DNA of 19,469 nucleotides, taken from positions 1 through 19,469 of the forward strand of contig DAHXMP010000146.1 of the NCBI GenBank assembly GCA_027371665.1, written 5' to 3'. The stretch comes from Bacteroidota bacterium. GTDB lineage: Bacteria; Bacteroidota; Ignavibacteria; Kapaibacteriales; UBA2268. This document shows positions 1-8,166 of the stretch, piece after piece; position 1 is the first letter of the stretch; every line of letters starts with the position of its first letter. The notes beneath the pieces are model-generated. The model worked only from the letters and a program-made list of their open reading frames with translations, searched no databases and had not been told where the DNA came from. Both the position numbers and the translations under genes were made by a program.

Positions 1-1
1 T

Positions 2-3000
2 TTTAATAAGCTTGAATTAACTAAAAAATGTATAGAAAGTATTCGGAGATTCACCGAAAGAGATACTTATGAAATAATTATTATTGACAACGCCTCTAAT
101 GACGGAACACAGGATTATCTGAAACAGGAATCAGCAGAGGATATTTCAATAAAATATTTCAGGAATGACACGAATCTCGGTTTCGCAAAAGCCTGCAACA
201 TGGCAGCAAAGCTCGGCAGTTATGATTATGTAGTTCTTCTAAATAATGATACTGAAGTTACATCAGGCTGGTTAGGGGCTTTAATAAAGGAAGCCGGGGA
301 CAGCGAAAGTATTGGAATTGTAGGCGGACTTCTGCTTTATCCCGGGACTGATTTGATTCAGCATTGCGGTGTCAGGTTTGGGAGATTCACGGGTAAGTTA
401 GCCCCGTATCATGTGAACAAATTAAGCAGTCTAAGTGAAATACCTGATGCAAAGATGTCAAAAGATTTCAAAGCCGTTACTGCCGCATGTATGTTGATTA
501 AGAAGCCCGTGATTCTTAAAATCGGTTTGTTCGACGAGAGATTTCACAACGGGTACGAAGACGTTGATTTTTGTCTCAGAGCATACCTTGCCGGCATAAG
601 AATCAGGTTCTGTGGTGATTGCATAGTTTATCATCACGAATCTATGACACAGACGAGGCACGACTATGACAAGGTCAATCAATCCCTCCTTGAATCAATA
701 TGGAATAACAAAATTCAGCCTGACGACGGAGAAGATATTACAAGGTTAAATTTATGGGAGATTTGGTGCAGGGAAATGCTTGTAACAAATCCCGAAGGAG
801 TGGAATACCTGCATAAGCTCTATCTCTCCGCAACAAAGAAGAACGAGATTTATAAAGCGGAAAAATTAAAAAGAAATATTTATGAAATTCTGAATAAATT
901 CCCTGATAATGAAAGAAGAACAACCATAATCATTCCTTTTGTTGATGATGTTTCCTGTCTTAAAAATTGTATTGATTCAATAAGGTTGAATACTTCTTCC
1001 GGCAGTTACGAAATCCTTGTAGTTGGAAGCCCTGAAAACGGTTTGGTCCCTGATAAAATTATTAATATTGTGAAAAACCTGGGTGATATTCATTTTCTTC
1101 TTTTAGACAAAATAAACAAAAATATTTATGGATATAATCAGGGAATGCTTGCTTCAAATACATATTATGTGTGTTTGCTGGATATACATGCAGAGGTTAC
1201 TTCCGGCTGGTTAAACTCTATGCTCGAAGAAATGAATTCTGCAGATGATATTGCTGTTGTCGGAGCTTGCGGGATTGAAAAGGAAACAGATAAAATTTAT
1301 AATACATGGTTTGAGATTGATACAAATGATTCCACTTCGTATAGGCCTTTTCAGCCTTACACTAGAACAGATTCAAATGATAGCAGTGAAGTAAGCATAT
1401 CAAAAGATGTTCCGGCCGTATCAAATTCATTTATGCTGATAAACAGATTTTCAATTGTCCAATCAGGAGTTCAGGATGAAGGATTAAATAGACTCGAAGA
1501 TGTTGATTTGTGCCTAAGACTTAGACAGGAAGGTTATAAAGTAAGGTACTCAGGAAATACAAAATTTTATATTAAGAATGTTAAAAACATAAACAAAGAA
1601 ATCAATCCCGATGACTTACAAATATTCAACCGGAAATGGCTCGGCAAGCTGAATAGAGAAGGCTTGCCAATTGATATAAAAAAGCCATTCTATCCTGAAG
1701 AAACCAAACATAATACTACCGGAATATCTTTGCCTTTAGATAGAAAACAAAAATTAAATGATATGGATTACCTGTTTTCAATAATTATTCCGGTTCATAA
1801 CAATCTTCATTATACCAAGCAATGCCTCGACGGTATAAGAAAAACAAAGGGATTTCATAAAATAGAAATCATTATCGTCGATAACGGTTCGACCGACGGG
1901 ACTGCTGATTATCTCAAGTCTCTCGGCAATGATGTCAAGGTAATCACAAATAACAAAAACGAAAATTATGCTTATATAAATAACCAGGGTGCTGAAGCCG
2001 CTCACGGTCAATATCTCGTTTTTATGAATAACGACACGTATCCTTTTCCTGGCTGGCTGGATGCCTTTGCACAGGAATTTCACAACGACATAGAAATTGG
2101 TGTGCAAGGGGCGAAACTTTTATATGAGAATGGAACGATTCAACATGCGGGAATGGTTTACGGCAAAAGAGGGAACCGTGCTGAAGAACCTTACCATGCT
2201 TATTTGATGCTCGACCCGGCTTTGCCGTTTATTAATAAAAAAAGACAGGTGCAGTTCGTTACGGGTGCCTGTCTTGCGATACGAAAGGAATTGTTCAGGG
2301 AAATCGGCGGTTTCGATGAAGAATACATCTACGGCTGGGAGGATACGGACTTGTGTATGAATGTGAACGTTCATGGTAAAAAGATTATCTTCAATCCCGA
2401 AGCGGTTCTTTATCATTATGAATCCGCTACGAAGAAGCTCCGCCAGGCACAGGGAGATAACCTGCTCGATATGGATACGCCCAAAGAATTGAAAAACCGT
2501 GAGAGGTTTATGGTTAAATGGAGTAATTATCTAAAGCATGACGCAGACCAGTTCTATGCTGAGGATGGCTTGAAGCTCGAAGGCACAACACTCGTTCCTA
2601 TTGACCCGGAAAAATTCCGCCGGTCTTTATCAGTTCCCAAGGCTGAATCAATTATTCCGCTAAAACAAGAGCATATCACAAGTTTTTCAAAAAAATATCT
2701 CGACATGAACTACGATAAAGCCTCGACTGTCCTGATAAAATCAACTCATGCAATAGGCGATGCACTCAATCTGACAGCCCTTGCTGCCGACATGAAAATG
2801 CAATACCCTCATCTGAAAATTTTCATATCCGGTAATGAAGTTGTCGGCGAAGTTTTCCTGTATCATCCCGGCATCGAGGGCTTCCTTCTCAGCGGAACGG
2901 ATGATGAGTTGACAATAGAATCAATGGCAGATGTTGTCGTTGACTATATAAATGTCATAGCAAAAATGCCTGAATATTATAACGGTATTCCATTTAATGA

Positions 3001-6000
3001 CATTCTCGGGAACATCGCCGGTATTAAATTTACGAAGAGAGAAATTATATATACCATTTCTTATGATGAGGCTGAGTGGGCTGAGTCGGAGATTAAGAAT
3101 TTCAAAGAAGGGAAAAAGCTTGTCGGTGTTCAATTGTTTACAAGCAAAGATATTAAGCGGAGCTATCCGCATGGAGAAGCCTTACTGAAAGAACTGCTCG
3201 GGAGAGAAAGCAATTTAAGATTTCTAATGCTTGGAAAAGAAAGCTCTGAATTTCAAATGCCTGAAATTTATGATTGCGGCGGAAAATCAGTTCCGTTCAG
3301 AAGGCAGATGGCTCTTGCCTCTCATTGCGATTATTTCCTTACGATTGATAGTGCTTACTTCCATGCCGGTCATAACTTTTTCAAAAAGCCGACACTTGTA
3401 ATTTTTGGCTTGACGAATCCTGCTCTTTGCGGCAATCCGGGAACCGGTTTTGCTTATGTCAGGAATGAAAGCCTGGAATGCCTGAACTGTTACTGGCGAA
3501 TCAATTGCAATATCGAATGTATGAATCAGCTTGAACCGGTAAAGATTGCAGATGCATTTATGAATATCGAAAGCAGGATTATTAAAAATCATGATTTCAA
3601 AGAAACTGAATTGAAAATTTCGGGAAGTTCCGAATCCGATGAAATTTTATATAATTATTTTTTGAATAACCGTGAAACGGTACATCTGAACTTGATTGAC
3701 ACAAGTAATAATTTACCGGATTATTTCCGTAATGTTAATGGTATAAGTATTATCAATGGACAAAACATTGAGAAAAAGGAGCAATTGATGGATACATCAA
3801 ATATGTTGACAGATGAGGAGTTCGAAGCTATCGTTGTGAATAACGGCGAGTTCGGGCTCGGTGACGAACCTGCAGCCGGAAAACTGCCTGTTCCTTTGCC
3901 ATCGCCTTTAAACCTGAATCTCGGCTGTGGGAGAGACATTAAGGATGGATATGTCAATATTGATTTATATAGTAATGATTCCGCAGTTGTTGGAATGGAT
4001 ATTCGCAAGCTCGAACTGCCTGACGATTCTGCGGATTCGATTCTTGCAAACGATGTACTGGAGCATTTCTCTCACAGGGAAACCGATGCAATCCTTAAAG
4101 AATGGTCGAGAGCATTGAAACCGGGCGGCGAATTGACTTTACGATGTCCTTCTTTAAAACTTCAGTGCAAAGCTTATGCGGAAGGATTGTGGCCGGCTGA
4201 TATTGCTTCATATATGTTTTTTGGCAGCCAGGCTAATCCCGGCGATTATCATAAAACAGGGTTCGATGAAAAATCAATTCGAAAACATTTGGAAAAAGCA
4301 GGTTTTGAAATATCGGAAATTATCGAAGATGAAATGCCTAAGGATAAGAATAATATTAATCTAAATATGACTGTGAAAGCCGTAAAACCGATAAGACAGG
4401 AATTTCAGGAAATTTCCAACAAAAAGAAAAAAAATGAAATTATGGAAGAAATGCCGATGAATGAACCTTCTTCGCTCGGAGGATTCAATTTCGATTTGGA
4501 TGAAGAATCAAAAGTTCCGGAACAAAATAAAGTTGTTCTTGGAGATGTTAATCATCATCCATTGCTTAATATTGTATGGGAAGGTTCGCAATTCGTTTAT
4601 CATTCTCTTGCATTGATTAACCGCGAACATTGTTCCAATATAATTGACACGGGGCTTGCAGAGGTTACAATCGTGCCTTACGAAAACGACAAATTCGTTC
4701 CCGAAGGCATTCCGAAATATGAAAAACTCAAAGGAAAAGACATAAGATATAAGCCTGATGTGTCAAAAGACATTGCCTCATTGCCTTATGTCTGGATACG
4801 CCATCAATGGCCCCCCAAATTCGAAGAGCCAAAAGGGGCAAAGTGGATTATTATGCAGCCATGGGAGTTCACGACTTTGAGGAAAGACTTTGCAGATTTG
4901 TTCATGAAAGCAGATGAAATCTGGACTCCTTCGACTTATTCGAGGCAAAGCATGCTCAACTCCGGCCTCGATTTCGATAAGGTACAGGTCATTCCGAACG
5001 GCATTGACCCTCAGCTATTCACACCTTACGGGGAAAATTATTATTTACCGGTAAAGAAAAAAATGAAATTCCTTTATGTCGGCGGCACGATTTTCCGCAA
5101 AGGAATTGACATTTTATTACAGGCTTATACCAAAGCATTCACGGCTCAGGACGATGTCTGTCTTGTTATTAAGGATATGGGAGGTGAGTCTTTCTACAAA
5201 GGGCAAACGGCAAAAGAGTATATAGAAAAATTAGCTGCAGTTCCCGAGGCTCCCGAAATTATTTATTACGATGAATATATGACGGAAGAACAAATTGCAA
5301 ATCTTTACCGTGCCTCCGATGTGTTTGTATGTCCATACCGTGGCGAAGGATTTTCTCTTCCGACACTCGAAGCTATGGCTTGCGGATTACCTGTTATTGT
5401 AACTGACGGCGGTTCCACAGATGATTTCGTTGATGAGAGTGTAGGGTGGCTTATTCCTGCAGTCAAACGCTCGATTGGAGATAAAATAGGGAACCTGGAA
5501 TTAACCGGGGAAGCTTTTGTTCTTGAACCGGATTTAGACAAACTGACGGTGCTTTTATCCGATATTTATAAAAATCCATCGTTGAATTTCAGTAAAGGTA
5601 TGAAAGGCAGTTTCAGAGCGAGAACTCAATGGACATGGAAAAGAGCAACGGTTAAAATTTTCTCGAGGCTCGATTATCATTACGGCTCTAAGATGGCTCA
5701 GGCTGCCGAAGAAAGATTAGGGGACGACAGGGATGGAATGATTGAATTGGGTGAAGCAGATTTTATATTTGATAAGGGAGATTTTGCTTCTGCAAAAAAT
5801 TTATATAACGATTCTCTCGATTCCGGAGACATCCCCGAAAAGTACAGGCTTCATGCTATTCACAAGTTGTCTCTTATAAGTATCGGAGAAGGCAATTATG
5901 CCCGGGCACTCAACTATATTTCTGCGGCAGAAGCAATCAATCCTGACCATCCTGACAATTTTTATTTAAGGTCAAAGATTCATGCATTGAAAGGCGAGTG

Positions 6001-6319
6001 GACAGAATCCCTGGAATTTCTTACGAGGCTGATGAACGATTGGAAGAATCTGAAATTCGATACGTCGCTCGATATCGGTCTTGACGATTTGCTCTGCGAC
6101 ACGGCAGAAGGGTTGTTCGAGCTCGGTGATGTCGAAAATTCACTGAAACTATACACTGAAGCATTGCACCTAAACTCTAATAACGCATATGCTTGTTATG
6201 GCTCTGCGAGGTGCTTTATTTCAGGTGAAGCTTTTGATGAAGCACTTACAATGCTCGAATGGGCGATAAAATTAAAACCGGGCTTCAGGGAAGCAGAAGA
6301 ATTGCTTGCGAAAATTTAG
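2..6319 (+). CDS. Giant multidomain glycosyltransferase (GT2-GT2-GT2-GT9-methyltransferase-GT4-TPR), 5' partial
   Basis: The frame is open from the first full codon (position 2), with GT2 sequence before the first ATG at 200, so the true start lies left of the window; 2105 residues are visible. Counting from position 2: GT2 domain 1 about 1-240 (NND at 81-83, ED at 186-187); degenerate GT2 domain 2 about 305-555 (D-I-H at 394-396 where NND is expected, ED kept at 499-500); GT2 domain 3 about 588-820 (VDNGSTDGT, NND at 676-678, ED at 780-781); GT9 heptosyltransferase-like domain about 907-1197 with a Cys cluster (CLNC, then C-x3-C); class I SAM methyltransferase about 1303-1420 (LNLGCGRD 1305-1312); GT4 domain about 1520-1890 (EX7E, E1782 to E1790); TPR-like helical repeats to the end. 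There is no signal peptide or membrane segment in the visible part, so it is probably cytoplasmic. It likely adds successive sugars and methylates a surface glycan or glycoprotein; substrates are unknown. It ends in TAG, overlapping the convergent gene. Confidence 0.93.
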   Translation, partial: FNKLELTKKCIESIRRFTERDTYEIIIIDNASNDGTQDYLKQESAEDISIKYFRNDTNLGFAKACNMAAKLGSYDYVVLLNNDTEVTSGWLGALIKEAGDSESIGIVGGLLLYPGTDLIQHCGVRFGRFTGKLAPYHVNKLSSLSEIPDAKMSKDFKAVTAACMLIKKPVILKIGLFDERFHNGYEDVDFCLRAYLAGIRIRFCGDCIVYHHESMTQTRHDYDKVNQSLLESIWNNKIQPDDGEDITRLNLWEIWCREMLVTNPEGVEYLHKLYLSATKKNEIYKAEKLKRNIYEILNKFPDNERRTTIIIPFVDDVSCLKNCIDSIRLNTSSGSYEILVVGSPENGLVPDKIINIVKNLGDIHFLLLDKINKNIYGYNQGMLASNTYYVCLLDIHAEVTSGWLNSMLEEMNSADDIAVVGACGIEKETDKIYNTWFEIDTNDSTSYRPFQPYTRTDSNDSSEVSISKDVPAVSNSFMLINRFSIVQSGVQDEGLNRLEDVDLCLRLRQEGYKVRYSGNTKFYIKNVKNINKEINPDDLQIFNRKWLGKLNREGLPIDIKKPFYPEETKHNTTGISLPLDRKQKLNDMDYLFSIIIPVHNNLHYTKQCLDGIRKTKGFHKIEIIIVDNGSTDGTADYLKSLGNDVKVITNNKNENYAYINNQGAEAAHGQYLVFMNNDTYPFPGWLDAFAQEFHNDIEIGVQGAKLLYENGTIQHAGMVYGKRGNRAEEPYHAYLMLDPALPFINKKRQVQFVTGACLAIRKELFREIGGFDEEYIYGWEDTDLCMNVNVHGKKIIFNPEAVLYHYESATKKLRQAQGDNLLDMDTPKELKNRERFMVKWSNYLKHDADQFYAEDGLKLEGTTLVPIDPEKFRRSLSVPKAESIIPLKQEHITSFSKKYLDMNYDKASTVLIKSTHAIGDALNLTALAADMKMQYPHLKIFISGNEVVGEVFLYHPGIEGFLLSGTDDELTIESMADVVVDYINVIAKMPEYYNGIPFNDILGNIAGIKFTKREIIYTISYDEAEWAESEIKNFKEGKKLVGVQLFTSKDIKRSYPHGEALLKELLGRESNLRFLMLGKESSEFQMPEIYDCGGKSVPFRRQMALASHCDYFLTIDSAYFHAGHNFFKKPTLVIFGLTNPALCGNPGTGFAYVRNESLECLNCYWRINCNIECMNQLEPVKIADAFMNIESRIIKNHDFKETELKISGSSESDEILYNYFLNNRETVHLNLIDTSNNLPDYFRNVNGISIINGQNIEKKEQLMDTSNMLTDEEFEAIVVNNGEFGLGDEPAAGKLPVPLPSPLNLNLGCGRDIKDGYVNIDLYSNDSAVVGMDIRKLELPDDSADSILANDVLEHFSHRETDAILKEWSRALKPGGELTLRCPSLKLQCKAYAEGLWPADIASYMFFGSQANPGDYHKTGFDEKSIRKHLEKAGFEISEIIEDEMPKDKNNINLNMTVKAVKPIRQEFQEISNKKKKNEIMEEMPMNEPSSLGGFNFDLDEESKVPEQNKVVLGDVNHHPLLNIVWEGSQFVYHSLALINREHCSNIIDTGLAEVTIVPYENDKFVPEGIPKYEKLKGKDIRYKPDVSKDIASLPYVWIRHQWPPKFEEPKGAKWIIMQPWEFTTLRKDFADLFMKADEIWTPSTYSRQSMLNSGLDFDKVQVIPNGIDPQLFTPYGENYYLPVKKKMKFLYVGGTIFRKGIDILLQAYTKAFTAQDDVCLVIKDMGGESFYKGQTAKEYIEKLAAVPEAPEIIYYDEYMTEEQIANLYRASDVFVCPYRGEGFSLPTLEAMACGLPVIVTDGGSTDDFVDESVGWLIPAVKRSIGDKIGNLELTGEAFVLEPDLDKLTVLLSDIYKNPSLNFSKGMKGSFRARTQWTWKRATVKIFSRLDYHYGSKMAQAAEERLGDDRDGMIELGEADFIFDKGDFASAKNLYNDSLDSGDIPEKYRLHAIHKLSLISIGEGNYARALNYISAAEAINPDHPDNFYLRSKIHALKGEWTESLEFLTRLMNDWKNLKFDTSLDIGLDDLLCDTAEGLFELGDVENSLKLYTEALHLNSNNAYACYGSARCFISGEAFDEALTMLEWAIKLKPGFREAEELLAKI

Positions 6320-8040
6320 TAGCCTGCATAATATGGCTTTTTTTGAAATACCGGCATCGGCTCTCTCACCATAAACGTAAAGCCGTTTTTTGAATATATA
6401 GGTTTGATTTCCTGATTCTCGAGGTATATTCTGCTGTCCTTGGCTTTGCATATAAAGTATGCTGGTTTGTCAATGTCTCCGTTTAAAAGCCAGCTCTCAA
6501 ACTTGTCTTCAGGTATTTTTAAAAAATATGCCGATAACTGTAAGGGTATTTGTGTATAAAAATATTGTCCGTATTTGTAATTGCTGATGTCGAGCACCTT
6601 TACATAGCAGTCCTTTCCCTGCAATTTTTTATAAAATTCTATCACCGTGCCCTGCGTATATTCGTCAATCTTCGGTGCTATGAGCGGCAAAGCTGTGAAA
6701 ATAACGATAGCCGTTCCTCCGAATAAATACAAAAAACCTTTCAAAAGCTTTCTCCTTTTGAATAAGATTAAAGAAAATATTATGACAGCTAAATAAAAAG
6801 CACCCGGCAATAACTCATAGCCCGACCATTGCACGGGTGTTTTTAGTATTTCTCTTGTAAATTCATCTTTGATTGAGGGAAGAATCAATTTAACATTCAT
6901 TAATGTAAAAGGTAAAAAAATGAAAACCAAAGCCCATAATATGCCTGTTATTCCTGTTAGCCAAGATGTCGAAGTTTTCCATCTCAGTTCCCTGTAAATG
7001 AGATTATACATTGCATAAGCCGCAAGAAAGGTCAGCGGGAAATATGCAAGTGATGAATAGTGAATTATTTTTGTTGAAACGATTGTGAATACTATCAGCA
7101 CAACGCTTAAAAGAATTATCGCCATTTTCCTGAATCCCTCCTGGTATGGACTGTCATCGGCTTGTTTCCTGAAACCCCTTAATGCAATTATCGAAGCCGG
7201 GAAGCATCCGGTTAATAAAACCGCAAAATGATAATAAAACGGGCCTCCGTGACTTGCATCCTGTGTCGTTAGTAAGCGGTACTGGTAGTTAATAAACTGC
7301 TCCAATATGTTCCCTCCGTTTATTATGCTTAGTATCATGTACCAAACAACGGAAGGCAGAAAAGATACTATTGTAAACAGAATAAAGTTTTTAGCCGGAA
7401 ATTGTATTTTTTCTTTGTTGAAAAACCAGAATAAGAGCCAGCACAAAGCTGCCAATCCCCATGCTACCGGTCCTTTTGTCAGAATCGCAAGGGCGATGAA
7501 TATACCTGCGGCTATCGTGCTTTTGTACTTTGATTTTATCGCCTCATTCCTTATGTACATTCGCTGTGTGAAAAATTCAAAAGTATTATAAATTCCGGCA
7601 AATATTAAAAGGTTAAACGTAGGGTCAATCAATCCCGTTTTGAAATAAAACTGGGGTAGATATGAACCAATATAAGCCAGTACCCAAAGCAATCCTAATT
7701 TTTCGTCGAATAATTTCTTTCCTATATAAAAAATAAATATCAGTGATATAATACCGATAATCGCATTTGGAAAGCGGGCTGCAAATTCATTCACTCCGAA
7801 AACCTTCATTGACCCCGCCTGGAGCCAGAAAAACAACGGCGGCTTTTCGTGGAACGGCTGGTAATCAATCCTTACCGTCATATAATCTCCCGTTACAAGC
7901 ATCTCCCGTGCCGCCTCGGCAAAATTAAGCTCATCCCAGTCGAACAGGTGCACCGACCCGAGAAATGGAACGAACAGAAGCAGTCCGATTATTATTATCA
8001 GGAGATATGTTTGCCAACTATGTTGTTTATTTTCTTCCAT
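6316..8040 (-). CDS. GT39/ArnT-like membrane glycosyltransferase
   Basis: This is a 574-residue integral membrane protein of the PMT/ArnT (GT39) superfamily, which transfers a sugar from a polyprenyl-phosphate donor to lipid or protein on the periplasmic face. The first membrane helix (about 11-28) is followed by a periplasmic loop with the acidic W-D-E at 35-37, matching the catalytic acidic motif of the family. The FHEKPPLFFWL segment (64-74) and NEFAARFPNAI follow, then KTGLIDPTF, all typical family landmarks. About ten or more hydrophobic segments follow, and the last ~100 residues form a soluble tail. The ATG start has only a weak GAG upstream. The TAA stop (6316-6318) overlaps the TAG of the convergent giant glycosyltransferase. 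The neighbour suggests a shared role in surface glycan assembly, but the substrate (lipid A, O-antigen or protein) cannot be told from sequence. Confidence 0.9.
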   Translation of the reverse strand: MEENKQHSWQTYLLIIIIGLLLFVPFLGSVHLFDWDELNFAEAAREMLVTGDYMTVRIDYQPFHEKPPLFFWLQAGSMKVFGVNEFAARFPNAIIGIISLIFIFYIGKKLFDEKLGLLWVLAYIGSYLPQFYFKTGLIDPTFNLLIFAGIYNTFEFFTQRMYIRNEAIKSKYKSTIAAGIFIALAILTKGPVAWGLAALCWLLFWFFNKEKIQFPAKNFILFTIVSFLPSVVWYMILSIINGGNILEQFINYQYRLLTTQDASHGGPFYYHFAVLLTGCFPASIIALRGFRKQADDSPYQEGFRKMAIILLSVVLIVFTIVSTKIIHYSSLAYFPLTFLAAYAMYNLIYRELRWKTSTSWLTGITGILWALVFIFLPFTLMNVKLILPSIKDEFTREILKTPVQWSGYELLPGAFYLAVIIFSLILFKRRKLLKGFLYLFGGTAIVIFTALPLIAPKIDEYTQGTVIEFYKKLQGKDCYVKVLDISNYKYGQYFYTQIPLQLSAYFLKIPEDKFESWLLNGDIDKPAYFICKAKDSRIYLENQEIKPIYSKNGFTFMVREPMPVFQKKPYYAGY

Positions 8041-8074
8041 AAATTTTATTCTCGTTTCTTCAAAATGAAGTTAA

Positions 8075-8082
8075 CAAATTTA
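8075..8082 (-). promoter_or_regulatory. Candidate -7 element upstream of the GT39 gene
   Basis: The minus strand reads TAAATTTG, a full match to the Bacteroidota -7 consensus TAnnTTTG, 35 nt before the GT39 start. The -33 partner is poor (only TTG at 8106-8108, 23 nt away). This is an inference from motif alone, and AT-rich DNA yields such octamers by chance. Confidence 0.3.
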
Positions 8083-8117
8083 TTTAAAAAATCACAACAA
8101 TGCAGCAAGTAAATTTC

Positions 8118-8143
8118 AAAAAAAAGGGGTAATTTCTTACCCC
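8118..8143 (-). terminator. Rho-independent terminator after the Omp28-like gene
   Basis: The inverted repeat GGGGTAA-TTTC-TTACCCC (8126-8143) is a perfect 7-bp stem with a 4-nt loop. On the minus strand it is followed directly by eight T residues (complement of 8118-8125). It lies 24 nt after the stop of the Omp28-like gene and before the GT39 gene, so these two same-strand genes are probably separate transcripts. Confidence 0.85.
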
Positions 8144-8166
8144 TGTATTAAACTTATTCTTTTATT

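Noticed and set aside
200..202. ATG at 200 as the start of the giant glycosyltransferase
   Set aside because: The same frame is open to position 2 and encodes conserved GT2 sequence (including IIIIDNASNDGT) before this ATG, so the gene begins outside the window.
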